A stretch of 64,000 bases of DNA from Dakarella massiliensis (GTDB lineage Bacteria > Pseudomonadota > Gammaproteobacteria > Burkholderiales > Burkholderiaceae_F): positions 124,001-188,000 of the forward strand of contig NZ_CVTY01000004.1 in the NCBI RefSeq assembly GCF_001182045.1. The letters are read 5' to 3'. Under the pieces are notes generated by a model that had not been told where the DNA came from, did no database searches, and worked only from the letters and a program-made list of their open reading frames with translations. A program made the translations under genes and the position numbers. Shown here one piece after another: positions 35,105 to 44,056 of the stretch. Within the stretch, counting starts at the first letter, position 1. Each line of letters opens with the position of its first letter.

Positions 35105-35657
35105 AAGCTTTGCGGTTTCCAGATGAAGCAGAGGAAGCCGTTTAGCCACTTTATTTGACGTTTGTTATTGGTAAAACTGTGACTAACGGAAAAAATCCTG
35201 CCTCAGTTTTTTGCTTCACCGTAAATTTAAGAAGTGCGGGCCGAATTGGGAATACTTTTTTAAAAACGCATTAGGTTTAAGGCTAAACCCTTGTGTAAAT
35301 ATTTACAGTATCTTGTAGTTTATGAAAATATATCCATATATGGGTAATAATTTGATCTGTATCAGCTATATTCGGTTATAAGTCGAATTATTTTGCGGAT
35401 GGCGAAAAATAAGGGATTAGTCGGTATTAAGGGTATGTACCTACCAGAAAAAGAGCAGACCTAAAGACCCAATGCGAAGGAAGGGGGAAGGAAAGAATCC
35501 TTAAGCAAGGCTTAAGCGCAGATTCCTAGACTCCCGATAGCGTTTTTTGAGGAGGGGAGAATTGCGCCCGAAAAAAGCCCCCTCTCTTATAGCCGGTTCC
35601 GCCGGCTGACGCCAGGTTCTATTTATTTACTGACTTAATCATTTCTGCCTTCCAGCC
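35105..35657. other. Divergent control region between hydrogenase and ccm operons
   Basis: About 550 bp without a gene, AT-rich in its first 350 bp. It holds an FNR-like site (35352-35365), AT-rich -10-like boxes on the minus strand (TATATT near 35330), and a small hairpin AGCCGG/CCGGCT (35591-35607) before ccmA. I see no clear sigma-54 -24/-12 element, although such promoters drive hydrogenase genes in Ralstonia. Confidence 0.55.
35352..35365. promoter_or_regulatory. FNR/CRP-family binding site candidate
   Basis: TTGAT-CTGT-ATCAG matches 9 of 10 defined positions of the FNR consensus TTGAT-N4-ATCAA. It lies about 265 nt upstream of hyaA and about 300 nt upstream of ccmA. The nearest minus-strand -10-like box (TATATT) is about 3 bp closer than the ideal class II spacing. 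Confidence 0.55.
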
Positions 35658-36368
35658 ATGAATCAGGATTCTGACCATCAGAAGGCCCCGGCAGCTTCGC
35701 TGAGGGCTGAGGGAATCACCTGCGTGAGAGGCGAACGGTGCCTCTATGAAGGACTCTGCTTTGAGGCAGAGCCCGGTGCCGTGCTGCGCCTTGCCGGTCC
35801 TAACGGAGCGGGAAAAACCACACTGATGCGGATTGTGGCCGGGCTTCTTACGCCGACCGAGGGCAAGATTTTCTGGGGCGGACGGGATACCAAAGAGTTA
35901 GGAGGAGACTTCCGGGCGGATCTCCTCTATATAGGACACCTGAACGGAGTGAAGGAAGAGCTCACGTGTCTCGAGAATCTCCGCACCAACGCGACGCTTT
36001 TCGGCCGCGAGGCATCCCGCGAGGCGTGCCTCGATGCGCTGAAACAGGTTGGTCTCCGGGGATTTGAGGAAGAACCCGTTCGGTTCCTTTCCCAGGGGCA
36101 GCATCGGCGCGCGTCACTCTCACGGCTTTATCTTTCGGAAGACATTCCGCTCTGGATCCTCGATGAACCGTTCACGGCTCTCGATGTGAAGGGCGTTGCC
36201 TCACTCTGCCGCCTGATTGAGCGGCATGCGGCTTCAGGCGGTATCACCCTGATGACAACGCATCAGGAATCGGGGCTCAGCACGCCGGGATACCGCGAGC
36301 TTGATGTCTCTGACTTTTCTCCGGCCCGCCGCCGGGCCCGCAGGAATCCGGAGGTGACCCATGCTTAA
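35658..36368 (+). CDS. ccmA: CcmA, haem exporter ATP-binding subunit
   Basis: A 236-residue ABC ATPase: Walker A GPNGAGKTTLM, signature LSQGQHRRASLSRL, and Walker B LWILDEPFTALD. With CcmB, CcmC and CcmD it releases holo-CcmE from the membrane complex in System I cytochrome c maturation. First gene of ccmABCDEFGHI. It overlaps ccmB by 8 bp. Confidence 0.96.
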   Translation: MNQDSDHQKAPAASLRAEGITCVRGERCLYEGLCFEAEPGAVLRLAGPNGAGKTTLMRIVAGLLTPTEGKIFWGGRDTKELGGDFRADLLYIGHLNGVKEELTCLENLRTNATLFGREASREACLDALKQVGLRGFEEEPVRFLSQGQHRRASLSRLYLSEDIPLWILDEPFTALDVKGVASLCRLIERHAASGGITLMTTHQESGLSTPGYRELDVSDFSPARRRARRNPEVTHA

Positions 36369-37029
36369 GCTTTTCCGCGTGATGGTCCGCCGGGATCTGC
36401 TTCTTGCTTATCGGCAGAAATCTGACGTCCTGCAGACAGTGTTTTTCTTCCTGGTGGTAATTACGCTTGTGCCGCTTGGTGTCGGAGCAGAGACGGAACT
36501 CCTTCGCAGCATGGCTCCGGGCATTGTCTGGGTGGCCGCGCTTCTCGCGGCACTCCTCTCGCTGCCGCGGCTCTTCGCGCATGACTTTGCTGACGGCACG
36601 CTTGAGCAGATGGTTCTCTCTCCTGACCCGCTCCCCGTGATTGTTCTCGCGAAGGCATTCGCGCACTGGCTTACGACCGGCGTGCCGATCACCGTTTTCG
36701 CGTCGCTTGCCGCCGTGATGTTTGATCTGAAGGCGGAAGTGGCCGCCGTCCTTGTTTTCTCGCTTCTCATCGGCACTCCGGTGCTTTCGCTTCTTGGAAG
36801 CGTCGGCGCGGCGCTCACGCTTGGGCTCCGGTCGGGCGGTGTGCTCACATCACTTCTTGTTCTGCCGCTTTATATCCCGGTGCTTATTTTCGGTGCCGGT
36901 GCGGCGGGAGCGGTGGCGGTTGCGGTTTCCCCCGCGGCCTATCTGCTGATTACCGGGGCGCTTTCGCTTTTTGCTCTCGCGATTGCCCCATGGGGCAGCG
37001 CGGCGGCTTTGAGAATCGCGCTCGAATAA
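36361..37029 (+). CDS. ccmB: CcmB, haem exporter membrane subunit
   Basis: A 222-residue integral membrane protein with six helices and the CcmB pattern FADGTLEQMVLSPDPLPVIVLAK. It partners CcmA. The 96-bp gap to ccmC has a small GGCGG/CCGCC hairpin (37046-37059) that could act as a weak attenuator. Confidence 0.95.
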   Translation: MLKLFRVMVRRDLLLAYRQKSDVLQTVFFFLVVITLVPLGVGAETELLRSMAPGIVWVAALLAALLSLPRLFAHDFADGTLEQMVLSPDPLPVIVLAKAFAHWLTTGVPITVFASLAAVMFDLKAEVAAVLVFSLLIGTPVLSLLGSVGAALTLGLRSGGVLTSLLVLPLYIPVLIFGAGAAGAVAVAVSPAAYLLITGALSLFALAIAPWGSAAALRIALE

Positions 37030-37125
37030 CAGCTCGGGATGATGCGGCGGTTCTCCGCCCTTTTATCCCGGAAAAATAAAAAAGCATCTGTCTATATATA
37101 GAGACTTCAGTCTGGAACAGCAGCT

Positions 37126-37857
37126 ATGAGTTTTCCAAATTTTTCGGATCCACAGTGGTTTTATGAAACCTCGCGGCCGATCGTGATCGGCTGCTACATC
37201 GTGGCCTTTGTCCTTGCCGTGATAGGCATCTACATGGGCTTCTTTGTCACTCCGATCGATTACCGCCAGGGCAATTCCTACCGCATCATCTTCATTCACA
37301 TTCCGTGCGCCTGGATGAGCCTCTTCACGTACCTCATGATGGCCTTCTATACGATCTGGGCGCTGGTCACGAAGTCGAAGATGGCCCCGGTATTTGCGGT
37401 CGCGATGGCGCCTACCGGCGCGATCATGGGCTTTATTGCACTCTTCACGGGATCCATGTGGGGCCGTCCCACCTGGGGCACGTATTGGGTGTGGGACGCA
37501 CGCCTCACCAGCATGCTGATTCTTTTCTTCCTTTATCTCGGTTACATCGCCCTTCATACAGCGTTTGACGACTGGAGAAAGGCAGACCGGGCCGCCGCGG
37601 TGATTGCGATTGTCGGCGCGCTCAACGTTCCGATTATTTATTTTTCCGTCCGCTGGTGGAACACCCTGCATCAGGGCGCGTCCATTACGACGCACGGCAC
37701 CTCGATGGAAACCACGATGTTCTACACCGTGCTCACCATGGTGGCCGCGATGTGGATCTACTGCACGGGGGCGATCGTGCGGCGCGCTAGGACAGTGGTC
37801 CTTGAACGCTATCGCCGCGAACCCTGGGCTCGCGCAGCTGCTGCCAAGGAGGCTTGA
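37126..37857 (+). CDS. ccmC: CcmC, haem delivery protein
   Basis: A 243-residue membrane protein with the WWD haem-handling motif region WGRPTWGTYWVWDARLTSML. It has conserved His residues in IHIPCAWMS and in NTLHQGASI. It loads haem on CcmE. Confidence 0.96.
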   Translation: MSFPNFSDPQWFYETSRPIVIGCYIVAFVLAVIGIYMGFFVTPIDYRQGNSYRIIFIHIPCAWMSLFTYLMMAFYTIWALVTKSKMAPVFAVAMAPTGAIMGFIALFTGSMWGRPTWGTYWVWDARLTSMLILFFLYLGYIALHTAFDDWRKADRAAAVIAIVGALNVPIIYFSVRWWNTLHQGASITTHGTSMETTMFYTVLTMVAAMWIYCTGAIVRRARTVVLERYRREPWARAAAAKEA

Positions 37858-37859
37858 TT

Positions 37860-38057
37860 ATGCATTGGGAAAGCGCATCGGCATTCTTCGCCATGGGCGG
37901 GCACGGCTTCTGGGTCTGGATGGCCTGGGGTATGGCGCTCGCCGCTGTGATTTTTGAAAACATTTTCCAGTCAGTCCGCCGCAAGGCGGCACTTGACGCC
38001 ATCCGGCGCATTGAACGCGCTGAAAAGCAATCCGAGCAGGTATCGGACGAGGAGTAG
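37860..38057 (+). CDS. ccmD: CcmD, small haem exporter subunit
   Basis: A 65-residue protein with one membrane helix and a basic cytoplasmic tail (RRKAALDAIRRIERAEKQ), typical of CcmD. An in-frame TTG two codons earlier overlaps the ccmC stop; the ATG at 37860 is preferred. Confidence 0.9.
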   Translation: MHWESASAFFAMGGHGFWVWMAWGMALAAVIFENIFQSVRRKAALDAIRRIERAEKQSEQVSDEE

Positions 38058-38061
38058 AAAC

Positions 38062-38526
38062 ATGGCCAGAAACGTATCCAGAAAAAAGGTTCTGATTCTT
38101 GGAGGTATCGCTTTTGCGGTCATTGTGGGCGCGGGCGCGCTCATCTACTCGGCTATGTCCGAGAACGTGGTGTTCTTCTATTCACCGACTCAGGTAGCCG
38201 CCGGCGAAGCGCCGCATGACCACACGTTCCGTGTGGGCGGCATGGTGAAGAAGGGCACCGTGGCCACGTCAGGTGACGGTGTCACAACGAGTTTCACGGT
38301 GACAGATGACAACAAGGACGTGCCGTGCATTTACAATGGCGCGCTTCCTGACCTGTTCGCCGAGAACACCGGTGTTGTGGCTCAGGGCAAGCTGAACGCT
38401 TCAGGCACGTTTGTTGCCACTGAAGTGCTCGCGAAGCATGACGAAAAGTACATGCCGCCGGAAGCCGCCAAGGCAATGGAAGACGCAAAGAAGGCGAAAG
38501 CCGCCAAGCAGGGTGCGTCGATCTGA
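38062..38526 (+). CDS. ccmE: CcmE, periplasmic haem chaperone
   Basis: A 154-residue membrane-anchored protein. The covalent haem-binding His is in LAKHDEKYMPPE, with the conserved Tyr four residues on. The start at 38062 (ARNVSRKKVLIL) is set by a standard N-terminal anchor (about 10-30), although the frame is open upstream within ccmD. Confidence 0.95.
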   Translation: MARNVSRKKVLILGGIAFAVIVGAGALIYSAMSENVVFFYSPTQVAAGEAPHDHTFRVGGMVKKGTVATSGDGVTTSFTVTDDNKDVPCIYNGALPDLFAENTGVVAQGKLNASGTFVATEVLAKHDEKYMPPEAAKAMEDAKKAKAAKQGASI

Positions 38527-38589
38527 CGGCGCGGGACCGGCAAAGATTCAATTAAGCAACACAGGCAATAAGGAAACGGAGAAAGTCTC

Positions 38590-40554
38590 GTGATACCAGA
38601 ACTCGGACACTTCGCTCTCATGCTGTCGCTCGTCATCTGCCTCGTGCAGGGCGTGCTGCCGCTTGCGGGCTCATTTTTGAAAATCAGGAGCTGGGTCGAT
38701 CTTGCGCGTCCAGCGGCCGTAGCGAATGCGCTCTTCCTCACAATCGCGTTCGGAATCCTCGCGTGGTGCTTCCTCACGAGTGACTTTACGGTGCTGAACG
38801 TGGCGAATAACTCCAATTCGCTGCTCCCGTGGTACTACAAGCTCGCCGCGACGTGGGGATCGCATGAAGGCTCCATCCTCTTCTGGGTGGTGTGCCTCAG
38901 CTGGTGGACCTGTGCGGTTGCCTTCTCGGCCCGCTCGATTCCTGAGATTACCCAGGCCCGTGTGATTTCGGTTCTCGGTCTCGTCTCAGTCGGCTTCCTT
39001 CTCTTCATCCTGATGACGTCGGATCCGTTTGCCCGCCTCTTCCCGCCGGCACCGGAAGGCGCCGACCTGAATCCGCTTCTGCAGGATCCGGGCATGGTGT
39101 TCCATCCGCCGCTTCTCTATCTCGGTTATGTGGGCTTCTCGGTGCCGTTCGCTTTCGCGATCGCGGCGCTCCTCGGCGGCCGTCTCGATATCGCATGGTC
39201 CCGCTGGATGCGTCCGTGGACTACGGCGGCCTGGGTTCTTCTCACGCTCGGCATCGCGCTTGGCTCCTTCTGGTCGTACTACGAACTCGGCTGGGGCGGC
39301 TGGTGGGCCTGGGACCCCGTGGAAAATTCCTCGTTCCTTCCGTGGCTGACCGGTACGGCGCTCTTCCACTCGCTCGCGGTGACCGAGAAGCGCGGCTGCT
39401 TCAAGATCTGGACCGTGTTCCTCGCGATTCTCACCTTCTCGCTTTCGCTGCTCGGAACGTTCCTCGTCCGCTCGGGCGTTCTCACGTCGGTGCACGCTTT
39501 CGCGGCTGATCCGTCCCGCGGTCTCTTCATCCTGATTTTCCTCTGCATCGTGATCGGACTTTCGTTCGCGCTCTTCGCCTGGAAGGCGCCTGAAGTGGCT
39601 TCCGGCGGAAGCTTTGCGATCGTGTCCCGCGAATCGATGCTCCTTGTGAACAACATTTTCCTCGTGGTGGCAATGAGCGCGGTGCTGCTCGGCACCCTTT
39701 ACCCGCTGATCCTCGACGCGCTTGGTCTCGGCAAGATCTCGGTCGGAGCCCCGTATTTCGACGCGGTTTTCGCGCCTCTCATGCTCCCTGTGATTTTCCT
39801 CATGGCGATCGGACCGCTCGTGCGCTGGAAGGAAGCTGAGCTTGGGAGTCTCGTGAGCCAGATGGCCCCGTCCTTCATTGTGTCTCTCATCGCAGCTGTC
39901 GCGATTCCCTTCGCGATGGGGGAATTCAAGGTCTGGCCGGCCGTCGGTTTCTTCCTTGCTTTCTGGGTGCTCTGCTCGATCATTCACGAGATCCGCGTGG
40001 GATCCCGCAACGCGAAGACGGTTTCTTCCGGTTTCCTCCGTCATGGCCGCAGCTGGTGGGGTATGCAGCTCGCCCACCTCGGTATCGGTGTCACGGTGTT
40101 TGGTATCGCGATGGTAATGGGGTACGAAGCTGAGCGCGATGTCCGTATGGTGCCGGGTGACGTGGTTACGGTCCGTTCTACCACCTTCAAGTTCAATGGC
40201 GTCACTGAAGCACGCGGCCCGAACTATCTTTCGAAGAAGGGAGACATCACGCTGATCGAAGGCGGACACGAAATCGGTCATCTCTATCCTGAGAAGCGAG
40301 ACTACTTCTCAAGCCGCGGCATGCCGATGACGGAAGCCTCCATCCTGCACCGCGTGACGGGCGATGTGTACGTCTCTCTCGGCAATCCGACAGCTGACGG
40401 CGGCTGGGTTGTGCGCGCGTACTCGAAGCCCTTTGTGCTCTTTATCTGGGGCGGCACGCTGCTCATGGCGGTCGGCGGTCTGTTCGCGATTACGGACCGC
40501 CGCTACTGGAAGAAGGCCGCGAAGCCTGTGGTCGGTGCTGCGGGAGCTAACTGA
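38590..40554 (+). CDS. ccmF: CcmF, cytochrome c haem lyase subunit
   Basis: A 654-residue polytopic membrane protein. The WWD domain GWGGWWAWDPVENSSFLPWL is intact (about 238-257), and a large periplasmic domain follows about residue 510. It attaches haem to apocytochromes together with CcmH/CcmI. The start codon is GTG. Confidence 0.97.
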   Translation: MIPELGHFALMLSLVICLVQGVLPLAGSFLKIRSWVDLARPAAVANALFLTIAFGILAWCFLTSDFTVLNVANNSNSLLPWYYKLAATWGSHEGSILFWVVCLSWWTCAVAFSARSIPEITQARVISVLGLVSVGFLLFILMTSDPFARLFPPAPEGADLNPLLQDPGMVFHPPLLYLGYVGFSVPFAFAIAALLGGRLDIAWSRWMRPWTTAAWVLLTLGIALGSFWSYYELGWGGWWAWDPVENSSFLPWLTGTALFHSLAVTEKRGCFKIWTVFLAILTFSLSLLGTFLVRSGVLTSVHAFAADPSRGLFILIFLCIVIGLSFALFAWKAPEVASGGSFAIVSRESMLLVNNIFLVVAMSAVLLGTLYPLILDALGLGKISVGAPYFDAVFAPLMLPVIFLMAIGPLVRWKEAELGSLVSQMAPSFIVSLIAAVAIPFAMGEFKVWPAVGFFLAFWVLCSIIHEIRVGSRNAKTVSSGFLRHGRSWWGMQLAHLGIGVTVFGIAMVMGYEAERDVRMVPGDVVTVRSTTFKFNGVTEARGPNYLSKKGDITLIEGGHEIGHLYPEKRDYFSSRGMPMTEASILHRVTGDVYVSLGNPTADGGWVVRAYSKPFVLFIWGGTLLMAVGGLFAITDRRYWKKAAKPVVGAAGAN

Positions 40555-40556
40555 TT

Positions 40557-41096
40557 ATGAAAAAGCTGAAGTATCTTCTGCCGCTTGCGCTCTTTATCGT
40601 GCTGGCGGGGTTCCTCGTGAAGGGACTTTATCTGGATCCGCATGAGGTGCCTTCGCCCCTCATCGGGAAACCTGCTCCGGCGTTCCAGCTGCAGGATCTG
40701 AATCATCTTGACCGCACGGTGTCGAGTGATGAGCTTAAAGGGAAGGTCTGGCTTCTGAATGTCTGGGCATCCTGGTGCGAAAGCTGCCGGGAAGAGCATC
40801 CGTACATCATGCAGCTTGTCCGCAGCGGCGAACTGAAGAATACGGTCGTGGGACTCCAGTACAAGGATAAGGTGGCTCCCGGGCTCGCGTTCCTTACGCA
40901 GTACGGCAATCCTTACACCCTGGTGCTTCGGGATCCAGAAGGTCAGACCGGCATCAATTTCGGTGTCTATGGTGTTCCGGAGACCTTCATCATTGATAAG
41001 AAGGGCATCATCCGTCACAAGGTGATCGGGCCGATGATGCAGAAGGAATGGGCGAACGACGTGAAGCCGCTCCTTGCGAAACTGGAGGCTGAGTAA
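40557..41096 (+). CDS. ccmG: CcmG/DsbE, thiol:disulfide reductase
   Basis: A 179-residue membrane-anchored thioredoxin (NVWASWCESCREEHP; active-site Cys-Glu-Ser-Cys), keeping CxxCH cysteines reduced. The GVYGVPETFIIDKKG segment is typical of CcmG. It starts 2 bp after ccmF. Confidence 0.96.
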   Translation: MKKLKYLLPLALFIVLAGFLVKGLYLDPHEVPSPLIGKPAPAFQLQDLNHLDRTVSSDELKGKVWLLNVWASWCESCREEHPYIMQLVRSGELKNTVVGLQYKDKVAPGLAFLTQYGNPYTLVLRDPEGQTGINFGVYGVPETFIIDKKGIIRHKVIGPMMQKEWANDVKPLLAKLEAE

Positions 41097-41713
41097 TGAA
41101 TCGATTTTTGACCGTACTGTTTGCTTTTGGGACGGCCGTGATCTCAGCGTCAGCCTTGGCAGCGCCCGAGGCGTCTGCAGAGGCGGTTCAGCCTTCCGCG
41201 GCCGCTGCTGCTGTGGCTTCTGCTCCTGCCTCGGCGCCGGCTGCTTCGGCAGATGCTCCCCGTATGGAAGCCCATGAGGCGGCTTCTGACGAATTCGATC
41301 CGGTAAAGAACAAGCGTCTTCTCGCCATTGCCGAAAAGCTCCGCTGCCTCGTCTGCCAGAACCAGACCATTGCGGAATCGAACGCGGATCTCGCGATCGA
41401 TCTGCGCCGTCAGGTGCGGGAGCAGATTGCCGAAGGCCGGACTGATGACGAAATCATCAGCTACATGACGGACCGTTATGGTGACTTCGTTCTTTATAAG
41501 CCGCCTTTCAAGGCATCGACAGTCATTCTCTGGGTTGGCCCGATCGCGCTTCTCGTGATTGTGCTTGCCTGGTATTTCGTGACTGTGCGTCGCCGCAGAA
41601 AGCAGCCTGAAGGCGAGGGAAGACCGCTCACGCAGGCAGAGCGCGAGGAGGCGGAGCGTCTGCTCGGTATCCGTCCGGATGATGAAGATTCCCCGAAGGA
41701 GAGCCGCAAATGA
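41096..41713 (+). CDS. ccmH: CcmH, apocytochrome thiol reductase
   Basis: A 205-residue protein with the LRCLVCQNQTIAESNADLA motif and a C-terminal membrane helix. Between the signal peptide and the fold lies an unusual Ala/Ser/Pro-rich stretch (about 20-60), an added flexible linker. It overlaps ccmG by 1 bp and ccmI by 4 bp. Confidence 0.95.
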   Translation: MNRFLTVLFAFGTAVISASALAAPEASAEAVQPSAAAAAVASAPASAPAASADAPRMEAHEAASDEFDPVKNKRLLAIAEKLRCLVCQNQTIAESNADLAIDLRRQVREQIAEGRTDDEIISYMTDRYGDFVLYKPPFKASTVILWVGPIALLVIVLAWYFVTVRRRRKQPEGEGRPLTQAEREEAERLLGIRPDDEDSPKESRK

Positions 41714-42999
41714 TGATGGCATTTTTTGTTCTGATCGCCGTGATTTTCTGCGCGGTCGCTGTGGCGATCCTCGGGTTCGGCCTGCGTTCCAAGCGGGTGT
41801 CGGGCCGGGCTGAAAGCGAACTCGTGCAGACAAACGTCGAAGCCCTGAAGGCGAGCTACGCGGATCTGAAGGCCGGGCATGACGCGGGAAAGATTTCGGA
41901 CGATGAGTTCGAGGAAACCCGCGCAGAGCTTGAGCGCCGGGTGCTGGACGAAAGCCGCGCCACGGAGTCGCTCGATAAATCCGATAAGCGTGAGCGTCTG
42001 ACGACACTCGCCTTTATCGCGGTCTTCATTCCGATCGCAGCTGCGGTGATCTACTGGCGCTTCGGTACCTGGGACGCCATGAATCCGGCGATCGCCGGCA
42101 TGCAGGCCCAGAATGAGTCGGGCGGTCACTCGATGGCTCAGCTGGATGAACAGCTCGCGAAGCTTGAGAAGAGCCTGCAGGAAAATCCGAAGAACGTGAA
42201 CGGCTGGATGCTTCTCGCCCGTACAAACGACGCCCTGAAGCGCTTTGATAAAGCGGCTGCCGCTTATGAGAAGCTTTCCGCGCTGGTTGACGGCGAAACG
42301 AAGGCTGAGGTTCTTGCCGATTGGGCTGACTGCCTCGCGGCAAAGAATGGCTCGCTTGACGGAAAACCTGAGGAGCTGGTTGACCAGGCTCTGAAGATTT
42401 CCCCGAAACTCTGGAAGGCGCTCGCGCTGAAGGGCACCGCCTACTACAACCGAAACCAGTTCAAGGAGGCCGCGGCCACCTGGGAAAAGGTCTTGGCGGA
42501 TCAGAAGCCGGGGTCTGAGGACTATCAGAGCGTTCTCAACATGGTGAATGACGCCCGTACGAAGGCCGGCATGAAGCCTCTCACGGGGCCGAGTTCCGTT
42601 ACCCGTGTGGAACCGAGTCCGGTGTCAGAAGCGGCCGGAAGCCAGCGTGTGGTGTCGGTCTCCGGGACCGTGAGCCTTGCGGCTGACCTGAAGGCCGGTC
42701 TCTCAGGGAACGAAACTGTATTCATCTTCGCGCGCCCCGTCGAAGGCAGCCGCATGCCGGTTGCTGTGACCCAGGTGAAGGTGTCGGATCTTCCCGCAAA
42801 GTTCACGCTGGACTCCAACATGCGGCTTCCGGGCGGCATGGGGGAAATGGAATCCCTGAAGCAGGTGGTTGTCGGTGCCCGCGTGTCGAAAACCGGTAAC
42901 CTGATGCCGCAGCCAGGGGACCTGGAGGGCGATACACCCGCGGTCGCGGTCGGCAGCTCCAACCTTGTCGTGAAGATCACGAAGAAACTCGCTCAGTAA
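41710..42999 (+). CDS. ccmI: CcmI, TPR apocytochrome chaperone
   Basis: A 429-residue protein. Two N-terminal membrane helices (about 2-22 and 98-117) flank a coiled-coil segment, followed by TPR-like repeats (about 140-270) and a C-terminal beta-rich domain (about 305-425; VSGTVSLAADLKAGLSGNET). It holds apocytochrome c for haem ligation. It is the last gene of the operon, followed by a terminator. Confidence 0.9.
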   Translation: MMMAFFVLIAVIFCAVAVAILGFGLRSKRVSGRAESELVQTNVEALKASYADLKAGHDAGKISDDEFEETRAELERRVLDESRATESLDKSDKRERLTTLAFIAVFIPIAAAVIYWRFGTWDAMNPAIAGMQAQNESGGHSMAQLDEQLAKLEKSLQENPKNVNGWMLLARTNDALKRFDKAAAAYEKLSALVDGETKAEVLADWADCLAAKNGSLDGKPEELVDQALKISPKLWKALALKGTAYYNRNQFKEAAATWEKVLADQKPGSEDYQSVLNMVNDARTKAGMKPLTGPSSVTRVEPSPVSEAAGSQRVVSVSGTVSLAADLKAGLSGNETVFIFARPVEGSRMPVAVTQVKVSDLPAKFTLDSNMRLPGGMGEMESLKQVVVGARVSKTGNLMPQPGDLEGDTPAVAVGSSNLVVKITKKLAQ

Positions 43000-43030
43000 C
43001 TTCAGAAGTTTCTTCTGATTCTCTATACCG

Positions 43031-43065
43031 CTTCCCGGCGCAGTGATGTGCCGGGAAGTTTTTTT
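43031..43065 (+). terminator. Terminator of the ccm operon
   Basis: CTTCCCGGC (43031-43039) pairs with GCCGGGAAG (43050-43058), followed by seven T. Confidence 0.92.
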
Positions 43066-43162
43066 AGGCGAGAAGACCGGTTTCAGGCTGTCTTTCTCTG
43101 CCGTTCCGCTAAACTTTACTCATTCGGCTTTCCGACAGTTTTTGAAAAAAGGCGGCGCAGTC

Positions 43163-43963
43163 ATGTCAGCAGCAGACACTGAAAAGAAGATTTCCCGGAC
43201 CCATGTCATCCCCGGCAAGGGAAAGAGGATCGGGGAGGGCGCGCCCGGCATTCTCGTTTCGGCGACAGGACGCACGCCTGAGGCGATCCTTGAAGCCGTG
43301 AAGCGGCTTGCCGCTGATCCGGCAATTGACGGAATTGAGCTGAGGCTGGATCACCTCGATTCTGGCCGGAACAGTGATCAGATTCTTGAAATCACAGGGC
43401 TCGTGAATCAGGCTTATGCAGCCGCTTCCGACAAAATCCTCATTGCCACAGTGAGGACCGGGAAGGAAGGAGGAGAGGCAAGCTACACAGCGGCTGAGTA
43501 CCTGCGTCTTCTCGGGAGTCTCATCCGGTACTCCCGGATGGATCTGATAGATCTTGAGGTGTCGCGCGGTGAAGCGATTCTCGCGCCGCTCGTTGAAGCT
43601 GCGCACACGGCCGGTATCGGCGTGATCATGAGCAGCCATAATTTCTCCGAAACGCCGGATTCCGCCGTACTCCGTGAGACTCTGGAACTCGAGCGGAAGC
43701 TCGGGGGGGACATTCTGAAGCTTGCGGTGATGCCCCGGAAGGCGTCTGATGTGGCAAGACTCCTGCTTGTGACAGCGGAGGCCCGTGAAGCGGGGCTTGG
43801 TCCGCTTGTCACGATGGCAATGGGGCCGCTCGGTTCCATCTCCAGAGTCTCAGGCGGTATCTTCGGCTCGGCGCTCACCTTTGCGATGTCCGGCACGGCA
43901 TCGGCCCCAGGGCAGATGGCGGTGGAGGATGTAAAACGGTCACTCGGGCTTTTCTCCGTCTGA
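43163..43963 (+). CDS. aroD: Type I 3-dehydroquinate dehydratase
   Basis: A 266-residue shikimate-pathway enzyme. Schiff-base Lys186 (GGDILKLAV) and catalytic His159 (SSHNF) are 27 residues apart, as in E. coli AroD (His143/Lys170). ATVRTGKEGG carries the substrate-binding Arg. The frame is open to 43043, but that start would lie inside the ccm terminator; AAGGCGG precedes the ATG at 43163. Confidence 0.94.
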   Translation: MSAADTEKKISRTHVIPGKGKRIGEGAPGILVSATGRTPEAILEAVKRLAADPAIDGIELRLDHLDSGRNSDQILEITGLVNQAYAAASDKILIATVRTGKEGGEASYTAAEYLRLLGSLIRYSRMDLIDLEVSRGEAILAPLVEAAHTAGIGVIMSSHNFSETPDSAVLRETLELERKLGGDILKLAVMPRKASDVARLLLVTAEAREAGLGPLVTMAMGPLGSISRVSGGIFGSALTFAMSGTASAPGQMAVEDVKRSLGLFSV

Positions 43964-43981
43964 CAGAAATCGGTGAACGAC

Positions 43982-44020
43982 AAAAAAGCTGCAGTCTCTA
44001 TTCAGAGCTGCAGCTTTTTT
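43982..44020. terminator. Bidirectional terminator
   Basis: AAAAAAGCTGCAG (43982-43994) pairs with CTGCAGCTTTTTT (44008-44020). It serves aroD on the plus strand and the ankyrin gene on the minus strand. Confidence 0.92.
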
Positions 44021-44056
44021 CATGGGAAGAGGAGATTCAGAACTTCGTTTCCCTGA

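Noticed and set aside
38986..40281. A 431-codon open frame on the minus strand
   Set aside because: Antisense to ccmF. Extreme Arg/Glu/His composition typical of a shadow frame.
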